The notes: a model not told the origin generated them from the letters alone. A stretch of DNA of 64,000 bases from CAXBMB01 sp963976695 (GCA_963976695.1 CAXBMB010000002.1:1-64000), one strand, 5' to 3'; numbered from the stretch's first letter, positions 42,777-51,301 are shown. A program made the numbers and translations.

Positions 42777-43538
42777 ATGAGCAAGGCAGGCGAATTCGCC
42801 GGCAAGGTTGGGTTCGTGGCCGGCGCGGGCGGCGGCATGGGCTTGCGCATTGCCGAACAACTGCTGGCGCGCGGCGCGCGGGTCGGCGCCGCCGATCTCA
42901 AGGCGCAGCCGCGCAGCTTGCCCGGCGGCGACGCCGACGTCCGGTTTTATCAGGGCGACCTGTCCGATGAAGCTTTCGTCACGCAGGCCATTACCGCCAC
43001 GGTCCAGGCCTTCGGCCGGCTCGACCTGCTGGTCAACGCAACGGGGGTGTTGTGGTTCGACCGGGACCGGTCGCTCCTGGACATGGACATGGAAACCTGG
43101 GACCGGGTGATGGCGATCAATGTGAAGTCCCACGTCCTGACCGCCCGGGCCGCCATTCCCCACCTGAAGAAGGCCGGCGGCGGGGCGATGGTTCACATTG
43201 CCTCGATCGACGGATTGCGCGGCGACCCCAAGCCGCAAGATGCCTATGGCGCGTCTAAGGCGGCGGTCATTCGACTGTCGAAATCCATCGCGGTTCAATT
43301 CGCCGGCGACGGCATTCGTTCCAACGCACTGCTGCCGGGCTTGGCCATGACGCCGCTGCAGGCCCGCTGGGAAGGCAAGGCCGACCTCCAGGCGCAGGTC
43401 GCCCGGTCAATCCCGCTCGGACGCATCGGCACCGTCGACGACATGGCCGAAGCCTGCCTTTTCCTGCTGTCGCCCCGCGCCGCGTTCATCACCGGAACGG
43501 AGCTGGTGGTGGACGGCGGCGTGACGGCCCTTGCCTGA
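42777..43538 (+). CDS. Short-chain dehydrogenase/reductase
   Basis: A classical SDR of 253 residues. The cofactor loop AGAGGGMG (TGxxxGxG type) is at 15-22. An acidic residue in AADLK after strand 2 suggests NAD(H), with NATG near 87. The catalytic triad is S143 (HIASIDG), Y157 and K161 (YGASKAA). It ends FITGTELVVDGGVTALA as expected. The start was set at ATG 42777 with AGAGG upstream, rather than at an earlier frame opening without one. It follows the lyase gene by 195 bp in the same direction and may oxidise a hydroxy acid or alcohol in the same pathway; the substrate is unknown. Confidence 0.88.
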   Translation: MSKAGEFAGKVGFVAGAGGGMGLRIAEQLLARGARVGAADLKAQPRSLPGGDADVRFYQGDLSDEAFVTQAITATVQAFGRLDLLVNATGVLWFDRDRSLLDMDMETWDRVMAINVKSHVLTARAAIPHLKKAGGGAMVHIASIDGLRGDPKPQDAYGASKAAVIRLSKSIAVQFAGDGIRSNALLPGLAMTPLQARWEGKADLQAQVARSIPLGRIGTVDDMAEACLFLLSPRAAFITGTELVVDGGVTALA

Positions 43539-43596
43539 GCGCGGACGCGCCGCCGTCGAAATTGCGCCGAACCGGACAGCGACGCGGCGCCAGGTT

Positions 43597-43644
43597 GTTC
43601 CAGGAATTGTGCCGGGAATTGTTTCGGGAATTGTTCCAGAAAAA
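43597..43644. repeat. 12-bp imperfect tandem repeat (about four units)
   Basis: GTTCCAGGAATT, GTGCCGGGAATT, GTTTCGGGAATT and GTTCCAGAAAAA follow in register between the SDR gene and the next hypothetical gene. They lie in no supported gene. They are probably a small slippage-derived repeat; a regulatory role is speculative. Confidence 0.6.
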
Positions 43645-43786
43645 CCGGCCTATTTTACCCCGCCCCCCCTGCGCCGCGGCCGCCCGGACCTTGTAAGATC
43701 GCCCGCGGGCTTGTAACCCTGGTCAGTCCTTTTTTCGTCGGCGCGCCGATCCATCGGCAAAACAGATCCACTGGCAGAACAAATCC

Positions 43787-44341
43787 ATGACTTTTTCCTA
43801 TGAAATCGGCCAACCCTCTCCCATCGATTTGGATCTGGGGATGTTTTGCTCCCTGCTGCCAACCGACAGGGGGCTGGACCTCACGCTGCTGATCGGCCTT
43901 GAAGCCCCCTCGCGCAAAGAGCGGCGGGCGCTGACCCAGGGCGAAGCAAAGATCGCCATTCTTCCGGCGTCGCAGCTGCTGTTCGTCGTCGCCAAATTCC
44001 AGGGCTTTACCCTCGACGCGCCGATGGCGCTGAGCCTGGAGCCCGAGCCGGAGGCGATATTGCGGGCCGCCGACAAAATCAAGGATTGGCCCGATCACCA
44101 GAGCGCGCCGGTGAAAATCGTGGTGGGCAACATCGAAACGCTTGAAATCAAGGCCATGCGCGCGGTTCCCCTGCCCAAGGCCTGGTGGGTCAAACTCGCC
44201 CGCAGCTACCGCGCGCTGCCGCGCGATCTCAGCGAAGACGCCTATCAAACCGCCCTTGGCGATGCCTACGAACGCTGGCCGCACCCCGACGACATGCTCA
44301 AGGCCAAGGGCGTCTACAGCACGGCGATTCCCGCCCTTTAG
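43787..44341 (+). CDS. Hypothetical protein
   Basis: A 184-residue protein that I do not recognise. It appears soluble, without signal peptide or membrane helices, and has alternating beta-strand-like stretches (LDLTLLIGLEAPS, KIAILPASQLLFVVAKFQG, APVKIVVGNIETLEIKAMRAVPL) followed by a helical C-terminus (LSEDAYQTALGDAYERW). There is one cysteine (C21). The composition and codon use look like those of real genes here, and no better frame occurs on either strand. The start is ATG 43787 with a weak ribosome site. It stands between the SDR and the leftward EamA exporter. Confidence 0.55.
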   Translation: MTFSYEIGQPSPIDLDLGMFCSLLPTDRGLDLTLLIGLEAPSRKERRALTQGEAKIAILPASQLLFVVAKFQGFTLDAPMALSLEPEPEAILRAADKIKDWPDHQSAPVKIVVGNIETLEIKAMRAVPLPKAWWVKLARSYRALPRDLSEDAYQTALGDAYERWPHPDDMLKAKGVYSTAIPAL

Positions 44342-44404
44342 CGACGGCGGGTCTGCAGCAGACTGCCGCGCCGGACGGAGCGGGCAAGCCGACTGGACCC
44401 TTTC

Positions 44405-44429
44405 GGCGGTCCGGCGGTCCGGCGGTCCG
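44405..44429. repeat. 8-bp tandem repeat GGCGGTCC, three copies
   Basis: Three perfect copies of GGCGGTCC stand directly downstream of the EamA transporter stop (it is transcribed leftward). It is a simple repeat with no clear role. Confidence 0.6.
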
Positions 44430-44430
44430 G

Positions 44431-45387
44431 CTAACCTGTTTGGCCCGGCCCGCGTTGAGCAAGCTGCTTCTCGCGCCACGCCAGATAAACCCCGCTGGCG
44501 GCGATCATCGCCATGCCCAAGACCATCACGCCGTCGGGCCGCTGGTTAAAGAGAACAAATCCCCAGACCGTGGCGAAAACCAGATAGCTGTAGTCGAAGG
44601 GCGCCAGCCAACTGGCCTCCGCGCTTTGGTAGGCCTTGGCCATGGCGATGTTGGAGACCGAGTTGATGCTGGAGCAAACGAAAACAATGCCCAGCACCCA
44701 CAGGTCCAAGGCGCGCCAGCCGCTAAAGAGATAGGGCCACGCCGCGGCGAGCCGCCCGCTGTCGACGACGGTCATGCCCAGCAGGCCGATCGCGCCCACG
44801 ATCAGATAGGCGACCGACACCGAATAGGCCAGCACCAGCGGCGCCTCCGCGCGGCAGAGACGCCGGATGGTCAAGATATTGGCGGCAAAGCAAAGCCCGG
44901 CGGCTACGGGAAACAGTGAGATATAGGAAAAGCCGTCGCTGCCCGGCTTGAGAATGAGCAGGGTTCCCGACAAGCCGGCGAGAATGGCGAAAATCCGGCG
45001 GGGACCAACTTTCTCGCCGAGGAAGATCGCCGAAAGCAGGCCGATGAACAGTGGGTAGACGAAGAGCCCGGCGGCCAGCGCCGCCAGCGGCAGGAACGGC
45101 AGCGCGCCAAAATAGAGCGTCAAAGCGCCCACCAGGAAGGCGCACCGCAGCGCCACGGCCCAGAGGCGTTTGGGGCGAAGCGGTTGCCCGCGCCAAAACA
45201 GCCGCGCCATGACAATAAAAAACCCGCCGTTGAGCAGGGCCCGCAGCACCATGAACTGCCAGAGCGAAACCTCGCTGCTGATGACCTTCACCAAGGCGTC
45301 TTGGAAAGCCAGGAAAAAATAGCTACCTACAATCAGCAGCGCGGCGAAAACCGGCTGGTCCTGGTGAGTTTTGACAGCGGTGCTCAC
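44431..45387 (-). CDS. EamA/RhaT family (DMT superfamily) transporter
   Basis: A 318-residue membrane protein with about ten hydrophobic helices arranged as two EamA repeats. The first repeat begins VGSYFFLAFQDALVKVISSEVSLWQFMVLRALL, with LPLAALAAGLFVYPLFIGLLSAIFLGEKVGPRRIFAILAGLSGTLLI at its end. The second, starting SLFPVAAGLCFAANILTIR, ends FDYSYLVFATVWGFVLFNQRPDGVMVLGMAMIAASGVYL. Both carry the P-F/Y-E-K-like EamA features. The family exports or imports metabolites such as amino acids or S-adenosylmethionine; the substrate is unknown here. It begins with GTG 45387 with AAGG upstream. It is divergent from the next small gene. Confidence 0.88.
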   Translation of the reverse strand: MSTAVKTHQDQPVFAALLIVGSYFFLAFQDALVKVISSEVSLWQFMVLRALLNGGFFIVMARLFWRGQPLRPKRLWAVALRCAFLVGALTLYFGALPFLPLAALAAGLFVYPLFIGLLSAIFLGEKVGPRRIFAILAGLSGTLLILKPGSDGFSYISLFPVAAGLCFAANILTIRRLCRAEAPLVLAYSVSVAYLIVGAIGLLGMTVVDSGRLAAAWPYLFSGWRALDLWVLGIVFVCSSINSVSNIAMAKAYQSAEASWLAPFDYSYLVFATVWGFVLFNQRPDGVMVLGMAMIAASGVYLAWREKQLAQRGPGQTG

Positions 45388-45543
45388 GGGTACAAGCCTT
45401 CAGTGGTGCAAAGGAACGCCGCGCCTAAATAGGCCAAAGCCAATCCGTCTTGACAGCGGCGCCTGGGAACAACACTGCTGGCGCTGCGGCAAGCGCCGCG
45501 CATTCTCGCCCAATACCGCGTCCCATTGAAAGCCGCTCGCGCC

Positions 45544-45903
45544 ATGATCCAACCGCTACGACAAATCCTGATCGCCCGCGCCAAAACCGGAAACACCATC
45601 AGCTATCAGGCCCTGGCGGCGGCCCTGGCGCTTCGGCCGCCCCATATCATTCAGCAGCTCAGCCAGGCGCTGGAACAGACCATGTGGGAAGATCTGGCCG
45701 CAGAGCGGCCTTTCTTGGCGGCGCTGGTGGTCAGCAAGCGCGGCACCGGCCTGCCGGCCGCCGGTTTTTTCGACTGCGCGCAACGCACCGGCCGGCTTCG
45801 TCAGACCGACCCGCAAGCCGACCCGCAAGCAGCCGCCAACTTTCACGCCGCCGAACTGGCCGCCGCCCTGGCTTACTGGGGCCAGACCGATTCCCTCGCC
45901 TAG
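45544..45903 (+). CDS. Small hypothetical protein
   Basis: A 119-residue protein of unknown function. The first half (MIQPLRQILIARAKTGNTISYQALAAALALRPPHIIQQLSQALE) could form a small helix-turn-helix-like bundle, followed by PFLAALVVSKRGTGLPAAGFFDCAQRTG. I recall similarly built conserved small proteins in alphaproteobacteria, none characterised. The ATG at 45544 is preferred over TTG 45526. The intergenic region before it contains TTGACA at 45450-45455. A DNA-binding role is only a guess. Confidence 0.55.
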   Translation: MIQPLRQILIARAKTGNTISYQALAAALALRPPHIIQQLSQALEQTMWEDLAAERPFLAALVVSKRGTGLPAAGFFDCAQRTGRLRQTDPQADPQAAANFHAAELAAALAYWGQTDSLA

Positions 45904-46115
45904 CATGTGACCAGAGGCCGATTCAGGTCAGCGCCGCCGCGCCAAGCCGGGCGAACGGCGGGACGGACGGCAGGTAAAGCTGGGCCGACCCCGACCCAGC
46001 GGCCCATCCTTGCTGTCCCACCATCATTGCTGTGACGTGCTTTTCGCTTTCCCTGGGACTAAAAATAATCGCCTGTTGCGCCGCGTCACCGTTTCATTGA
46101 CTCATTGGATTTGCC

Positions 46116-47402
46116 TTGGCCTACATCAGTTTCATCATCGCCAACGCCCGCCTGTTGGCTTTCGGCTTTGTGGTGACCTTTTTTTCCGCCTTTGGTCAGA
46201 CCTATTTCATTTCACTGTTTTCCGGCGAACTGCGCGCGCTTTTCGATCTCAGTCATGGAGAATTCGGCTCGCTCTATGGCTTGGCCACCCTGACCTCGGC
46301 AGCCTTGATGCTGCTGGTCGGCCCCTTGATTGATCGACTCGACCTGCGGCTTTTCACCAGCGCCGTCTGCGCGCTGCTGATTGCCGCCAGTTTTTACATG
46401 GCTTGGCTGCCAGGATCCTCGCTGGTCTATCTCTATATCGCCATTTTGCTGCTGCGCTTTTCCGGTCAAGGGCTGATGACCCACACCGGCGCGACGACAA
46501 TGGTGCGCTACTTCGATCAGACAAGGGGCCGGGCGCTGTCGCTCACATCGCTCGGCTTCGCCGCCGGAGAGGCCATTTTTCCGCTGCTGGCGGTCAGCCT
46601 AATGGCCACCATCGGCTGGCAGGCCACCTGGGAATATATCGCGCTGGCGCTGGCCGTCGGGCTGATCCCGCTGGCGCTCTGGCTATTGAAAGGCCAAAGC
46701 GCGCGACACCGGGCGTTCAACGCCGCGATCGAGGCGCCCCCGCCCGGAACCGCTGCAAGCACGCTGGCCGCGGCTACGGACCGCTATCAATGGCGACGGC
46801 GCGATGTGCTGCGCGACCTGCGCTTTTATCTTCTGTTGCCGGCCATTCTGGCGCCGGGCTTCATCAGCACCGGAATCTTTTTCAACCAGGTGTTCATTGC
46901 CGAAAGCCGGGGCTGGGCGCCGACGGACTTTGCCGTTGGCTTCGTGGTTTACGCCGCCGCCACCGTGGCCGGAACCTTGGTCGCCGGACCGATCGTCGAC
47001 CGCTACAGCGCGCAGACGCTGTTCCGTTACAGCCTGATCCCGCTTGGCATCGCCCTGGTATTTCTGGCCGCGTTCGATCAACCCTTGGCGCTGAGCGCCT
47101 TCATGGTCGCGGCCGGCGTGGGCACGGGCGTCTATTCCGTTTCCGTCGGCGCGCTGTTGCCGGAGCTTTACGGCGTGCGTCACCTCGGCGCGATCCGATC
47201 CCTAGGAACCTCGCTGATGGTCCTGTCGACCGCGTTATCGCCGGCGGTGATGGGACTGGTGATCGATGCCGGCGGCGGCGTGGCCTTGCTGGCCCTGGGC
47301 TGCGTGCTGTGGGTGCTTATCGCCAGCCTGCTGACACCGGTTGCGCTAAAGCTCAAGCCCGCGCCAAGGTTCACGCCGCAAGCGCGCCGACCCGTTAACT
47401 AG
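46116..47402 (+). CDS. MFS transporter
   Basis: A 428-residue major facilitator with 12 hydrophobic helices in two halves joined by a hydrophilic loop (KGQSARHRAFNAAIEAPPPG, about residues 195-225). Helix 1 starts ARLLAFGFVVTFFSAFGQTYFISLFSGELRALF; the loop 2-3 motif is VGPLIDRLDLRLF and the loop 8-9 equivalent is VAGPIVDRYSAQTLF. The architecture resembles oxalate/formate-type or other organic-acid MFS proteins. The start seems to be TTG 46116: an in-frame stop lies at 46098-46100 and no ATG occurs before helix 1. It converges with the acuI-dmdA pair 38 bp away, and whether it serves that pathway is unknown. Confidence 0.85.
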   Translation: MAYISFIIANARLLAFGFVVTFFSAFGQTYFISLFSGELRALFDLSHGEFGSLYGLATLTSAALMLLVGPLIDRLDLRLFTSAVCALLIAASFYMAWLPGSSLVYLYIAILLLRFSGQGLMTHTGATTMVRYFDQTRGRALSLTSLGFAAGEAIFPLLAVSLMATIGWQATWEYIALALAVGLIPLALWLLKGQSARHRAFNAAIEAPPPGTAASTLAAATDRYQWRRRDVLRDLRFYLLLPAILAPGFISTGIFFNQVFIAESRGWAPTDFAVGFVVYAAATVAGTLVAGPIVDRYSAQTLFRYSLIPLGIALVFLAAFDQPLALSAFMVAAGVGTGVYSVSVGALLPELYGVRHLGAIRSLGTSLMVLSTALSPAVMGLVIDAGGGVALLALGCVLWVLIASLLTPVALKLKPAPRFTPQARRPVN

Positions 47403-47440
47403 GGGGGCTCTCCGCCTCTGGCAGGGCGGGCGCGCCGCCG

Positions 47441-48430
47441 CTACAGTTCGACCACCACACGGCCCCGAACCCGGCCCTCCAGGATCTCCCCGCCCAGTTG
47501 CGGCAGATCCTCCAGCTTGGCCGGGACGATCATCTCCTCCAACTTGGCCAACGGCAGGTCCTGCGCCACCCGCTGCCAAGCCCGCAGCCGGTTGTCATAG
47601 GGCTGCATCACCGAATCGATGCCCAGCAGATTGACGCCGCGCAGCAGAAAGGGAATGACCGTGGCGGGCAAGACCATGCCGCCGGCCAGGCCGACAGCCG
47701 CCACCGATCCACCGTATTTGATCTGACCGAGCACCCGCGCCAACATCGGGCCGCCCACCGCATCGATGCAACCCGCCCAGGTCTCGGCCTCCAGCGGTCG
47801 CTTGCTCGTTTCATTGAGCGTCTCGCGCGGGACAATCTGGCTGGCCCCCAGGTTTTTGAGATAGGTCCCGGCCTCCGGACGACCGGTGACGGCGGCCACC
47901 TGGTAGCCCCGGTTGGCCAGAATCGCGGTGGCGACCGAGCCCACGCCCCCTGCCGCGCCGGTCACCAGAACCGGCCCCTTGTCCGGGGTCAAGCCGTGGT
48001 CTTCCAAGGCCATCACCGCCAACATGGCGGTCAAGCCGGCGGTGCCAACCGCCATGGCCTGGCGCAAACTCAAGCCCTGCGGCAGCGGCACCAGCCAATC
48101 GGCCTTCACCCGCGCCTTTTCGGCATAGCCGCCCCACCAGACCTCGCCCACCCGCCAGCCGGTCAGCACCACCTTGTCACCCGGTTGAAAACGGGGATCC
48201 TCCGAACTCTCGACCCGACCGGAAAAATCAATTCCCGGCACATGGGGATAGCTTCTCACCAGGCCGCCGCCCGATCCCAAGCACAGGCCATCCTTATAGT
48301 TGACCGTGCTGTAATCCACCTTCACCAGCACCTCTCCGGCGGCGGGAAGCTGGCTTTCTTCCAGGCTTTGAACGGCGGCTCGGGTCTGACCCTCGGCATC
48401 TTTTTCCACGACCAACGCTTTGAACGACAT
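47441..48430 (-). CDS. acuI: Acrylyl-CoA reductase AcuI (YhdH family)
   Basis: AcuI reduces the toxic acryloyl-CoA to propionyl-CoA with NADPH, a detoxification step in DMSP and 3-hydroxypropionate metabolism. The 329-residue protein is a zinc-free medium-chain reductase of the YhdH/AcuI group: SFKALVVEKDAEGQTRAAVQ at the start, STVNYKDGLCLGSGGGLVRSYPHVPGIDFSG, then VVLTGWRVGEVWWGGYAEKAR, the Rossmann loop VLVTGAAGGVGSVA and GYQVAAVTGRPEAGTYLKNLGA. The start is ATG 48430 with AAGGG upstream. It lies 61 nt after dmdA in the same direction, and dmdA-acuI is a known arrangement in marine alphaproteobacteria. This context supports AcuI over a general quinone reductase. Confidence 0.9.
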   Translation of the reverse strand: MSFKALVVEKDAEGQTRAAVQSLEESQLPAAGEVLVKVDYSTVNYKDGLCLGSGGGLVRSYPHVPGIDFSGRVESSEDPRFQPGDKVVLTGWRVGEVWWGGYAEKARVKADWLVPLPQGLSLRQAMAVGTAGLTAMLAVMALEDHGLTPDKGPVLVTGAAGGVGSVATAILANRGYQVAAVTGRPEAGTYLKNLGASQIVPRETLNETSKRPLEAETWAGCIDAVGGPMLARVLGQIKYGGSVAAVGLAGGMVLPATVIPFLLRGVNLLGIDSVMQPYDNRLRAWQRVAQDLPLAKLEEMIVPAKLEDLPQLGGEILEGRVRGRVVVEL

Positions 48431-48491
48431 CCGGCAATCCCTTTTCTGCTCTGTCAATTGACCGCGAGTTTAACAGACCCGCGCCGCCTGA

Positions 48492-49643
48492 CTAGTCGTC
48501 GTGCGGGCGCCGCGGCTTGCCGAGCAAGCGGTCGGCGTCGAAGGGCAAATTCCGCACCACGGCGTTGCGCGTTCCCGCCGGGGTTTCAAGCTCGACCACC
48601 TGTCCGTCGTCGGCAAATTCCCGGGCCACCATGGCAAAGCCCAGGGCGCAGTCAAAGCGCGGCGACCAACAGGCGGCGGAGGCCCGGCCAATCGCCGCGC
48701 CCTGCTCAGACCACAGCGGCCAATGGGCGGTCATCGCCGGACAGTCGCCCTCGAAGACCAGGCCGCGCATCTGCCAGCGCGGACCGTCACGCCTGACTTT
48801 TTCCAGCGCGTCACGGCCGATGAAGTCAATCGGGGCGTCCAGATCGACATAGTCCGCCAGACCGGCGTCAAACGGCGTGTGGGACAGGTCCATGTCGCCG
48901 CCATAGGAAAAGAGTCCACCCTCGATCCGCTCGATCAGATTGGGACAGCCCGGACCAACATCAAGGTCCTGGCCCGCGTCCCACAGCCGGTCCCACAGCG
49001 CCGCGCCGCGCGACGAGTCGTCCAGATAAATTTCAAAGCCGCCCTGCTTGGACCAGCCCGACCGGGCCACCAACAGCCGATGACCGTCAAAATCGAACCA
49101 GGCGAAACCAAAGAACTTCAGCTCCCGCACCGCCTCGCCAAAGACCCGCGCCATCAGGTCATCGGCTTTCGGCCCCTGAACCGCCAACGGCGACACGTCG
49201 GGCTCGAAGACCTCGACCGCCAGCCCCAGGCCATAGGCCAGGCCCTTGGCCCACAGCAGCACATCGGAGTCGGCAATCGACAGCCAGAAGCGATCATCGG
49301 CGAGCTTTAAAATAATCGGATCATTGACCAGGCCGCCCCGTTCGTCGACCAGCGGCGCGTAAAAACAGCGTCCCTGGCGGGCCTTGGACAGGTCGCGGCA
49401 GGTCATCAGCTGGGTCAGACGCGCCGCATCCGGGCCCTTGATCTCCACCTGTCGCTCGCAGGAGACATCCCAAAGCTGCACCGCCCGACAGAGGTGGGCA
49501 TAGTCTTCTTCCAAAGATCTAAAGACGGCGGGCAGCAGCATGTGGTTGTAGATGGTGTAGCAGGAGACCCCAAGCGCCTCGATCCGCTGCGAAAAGGGGG
49601 TGCGGCGCACGCGGGTGCTGCTGGAAAGAACGGGAGCGCTCAT
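48492..49643 (-). CDS. dmdA: Dimethylsulfoniopropionate (DMSP) demethylase DmdA
   Basis: DmdA transfers a methyl group from DMSP to tetrahydrofolate, giving methylmercaptopropionate. It belongs to the GcvT family. The 383-residue protein shows features I associate with DmdA rather than glycine-cleavage T protein. These are YNHMLLPAVFRSLEEDY near residue 32, LWDVSCERQVEIKGPDAARLTQ, FYAPLVDERGGLVNDPIILKL, EPDVSPLAVQGPKAD, ARSGWSKQGGFEIYL and GPGCPNLIERIEGGLFSYGGDMD. The acuI gene directly downstream is the usual partner, which strengthens the call. The start is ATG 49643 with AAGGAA upstream. It is divergent from a LysR gene across 155 bp. DmdB, DmdC and DmdD are not evident here. A different substrate for a DmdA-like homolog remains possible. 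Confidence 0.85.
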   Translation of the reverse strand: MSAPVLSSSTRVRRTPFSQRIEALGVSCYTIYNHMLLPAVFRSLEEDYAHLCRAVQLWDVSCERQVEIKGPDAARLTQLMTCRDLSKARQGRCFYAPLVDERGGLVNDPIILKLADDRFWLSIADSDVLLWAKGLAYGLGLAVEVFEPDVSPLAVQGPKADDLMARVFGEAVRELKFFGFAWFDFDGHRLLVARSGWSKQGGFEIYLDDSSRGAALWDRLWDAGQDLDVGPGCPNLIERIEGGLFSYGGDMDLSHTPFDAGLADYVDLDAPIDFIGRDALEKVRRDGPRWQMRGLVFEGDCPAMTAHWPLWSEQGAAIGRASAACWSPRFDCALGFAMVAREFADDGQVVELETPAGTRNAVVRNLPFDADRLLGKPRRPHDD

Positions 49644-49775
49644 GGTTATTCCTTGGCCTGTGATCGACGTGACAAAAGAAGCGCATGGCCTCTGGATAAC
49701 TTCCGGAGACAGGTCGGCAAGGGAGCTAATTAGCGCAAGCCAAGCAGGGACGGAAGCGCTATAAATTTCATTCCA

Positions 49776-49794
49776 TTATCAAAAAAACTGATAA
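49776..49794. promoter_or_regulatory. LysR-type inverted repeat TTATCA-N7-TGATAA
   Basis: A perfect 6-bp inverted repeat with a 7-bp A-rich centre (TTATCA at 49776-49781, TGATAA at 49789-49794). It fits the T-N11-A pattern of LysR-type binding sites and ends 4 bp before the lysR start, inside the dmdA/lysR intergenic region. It would suit autorepression and perhaps control of dmdA. Confidence 0.5.
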
Positions 49795-49798
49795 CGCC

Positions 49799-50701
49799 AT
49801 GGCCGACCTTCCCCCTTTGCGCGCCGTACGCGCCTTTGAAGTTTGCTACCGATTGCGCTCCTTCACCCGCGCGGCGGCGCGGCTGAACGTCGGGCAGCCG
49901 GCGATCAGCCATCAAATTCGCCAGCTTGAACGCGATCTGGGATGCCGGCTTTTTCTAAAAAGAGGGGCAACCATGCAGGCAACGGCCGAAGCCGACGCGT
50001 TCTATGAAGCCATCGCGCCCGCGCTGAACGCCATCGCCGCGGCCAGCGTGCGGCTGCGCGGTTGTGGGCCCGACAGCCGCTTCACCCTGGCCACCTATCC
50101 CGGTCTGGCGGCCTATTGGGTCCTGCCGCGCCTGAACCAACTGCGCCAGACCGGCAAGCCGCAGGATGTCCGAGTAATCACCGCCGAACGGGACGAGGAT
50201 CTGGAGCTTTCCCAGGTGGATTGCTGCATCACGTTTGGCGCGACCGGGCGGCAGGGCTGGGACAGCCTGCTGCTGTTCCAGGAAGAGGTGCTGCCGATGA
50301 CCGCCCCCAGCCTGGCCCGTCAACTGGCCGGCTGGGACAGTCAAAAACTTCTGCGCGACGGCCCTTTGATCCACCTGGACGATCCACAGCACCGCTGGTT
50401 CGACTGGCAGGATTGGCGCGACCATTTCGCACCCGACGTGACGCAACTGGCCCGCGTCCTGTCGGTCACCAATCATGGGGTCGCCATTCATCAGGCCCTG
50501 CGCGGCGTCGGCGTCACCCTGATCTGTCGGGACCTGGTCGCCGATCTGCTGGCGGCCGGGGCCTTGGTGAGCGTGCAGCCGACCCCGCTGTGCTCAGGCC
50601 GCAGCTACTGGTTTTCCGCGCGCAAGGGCTTCTTCGACCGGCCGGATGGACGCCAGATCGCCGCCGCCTTGCGAGCCGCCCCCGCCGATCAAGATCGATA
50701 A
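49799..50701 (+). CDS. LysR family transcriptional regulator (GcvA-like)
   Basis: A 300-residue LysR regulator. The N-terminal winged helix (residues 4-65) is PPLRAVRAFEVCYRLRSFTRAAARLNVGQPAISHQIRQLERDLGCRLFLKRGATMQATAEADAF in outline, with the recognition helix at QPAISHQIRQLE. The effector domain follows from about 90, beginning SRFTLATYPGLAAYWVLPRLNQL. The sequence is of the GcvA group. The start is ATG 49799. It is divergent from dmdA-acuI and therefore a candidate regulator of that operon; an inverted repeat just upstream may be its site. It converges with the ICMT-like gene. Confidence 0.9.
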   Translation: MADLPPLRAVRAFEVCYRLRSFTRAAARLNVGQPAISHQIRQLERDLGCRLFLKRGATMQATAEADAFYEAIAPALNAIAAASVRLRGCGPDSRFTLATYPGLAAYWVLPRLNQLRQTGKPQDVRVITAERDEDLELSQVDCCITFGATGRQGWDSLLLFQEEVLPMTAPSLARQLAGWDSQKLLRDGPLIHLDDPQHRWFDWQDWRDHFAPDVTQLARVLSVTNHGVAIHQALRGVGVTLICRDLVADLLAAGALVSVQPTPLCSGRSYWFSARKGFFDRPDGRQIAAALRAAPADQDR

Positions 50702-50790
50702 AACAAGCTCAGTCGTCCTGTCGCGCCGCCGTTGCCGGGCGGCAAACCGTGAACGCTTGATCTGAAAAGCCGCTTTGGTCTGAAAAGACG

Positions 50791-51234
50791 CTAGATCCAA
50801 CGCCGGGTGCGGCGACAGTAGGCCTGGTAGTCCCCAGCGAAATTGTTCAGCAACTTGGTTTCCTCGAACCGGATATACCAACGGTCGGCCACCAGCCAGA
50901 AGACCAGTGGGCCGAGCAGCGGGGTCAGGGAACCGGCCAGCACAACGCCGCCAAGCAAGGCCGTGGCAAAGCCCAGGTAGATCGGATTGCGGCTAAGCGC
51001 GAAAAGCCCGCCGGTCACCAACTTGTCGGGTTCACCGAACGGGTGAAGGTTGGTCTTGGCCCGCTTGAAGGTTATCGCGACGCTGACCACCATTCCCAAA
51101 CCCAGCAGGACCGGCAACCAGCCGAGCGCCCGCCAAGGCCAGTCCAGCCATTGATAGAGCGGCAGCAGCCGATGCAGCGCGAACATGCCCAGAAGACAAA
51201 GCACGAAAAGAACGGGCGGTAGCAGGCGTTGCAC
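50791..51234 (-). CDS. Isoprenylcysteine carboxyl methyltransferase-family membrane protein
   Basis: A 147-residue integral membrane methyltransferase of the ICMT/PEMT-like group. Four hydrophobic helices are visible: LLPPVLFVLCLLGMFALH, ALGWLPVLLGLGMVVSVAI, FATALLGGVVLAG and LTPLLGPLVFWLVA. The SAM-binding C-terminal block is PDKLVTGGLFALSRNPIYLGF, then IRFEETKLLNNFAGDYQAYCRRTRRWI, with the R-x-P-x-Y and EE motifs of the family. Bacterial members have no defined substrate in most cases. The start at GTG 51234 has AAGGGAAAG upstream; the longer open frame runs into the bicupin gene. It lies 67 bp after that gene in the same direction. Confidence 0.82.
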   Translation of the reverse strand: MQRLLPPVLFVLCLLGMFALHRLLPLYQWLDWPWRALGWLPVLLGLGMVVSVAITFKRAKTNLHPFGEPDKLVTGGLFALSRNPIYLGFATALLGGVVLAGSLTPLLGPLVFWLVADRWYIRFEETKLLNNFAGDYQAYCRRTRRWI

Positions 51235-51301
51235 GGGGACTTTCCCTTCCAGGCAAATTAGGCGGGGCTTTTCCGCAGGGCGGAATCCGCTGCCCGACAG
51301 C

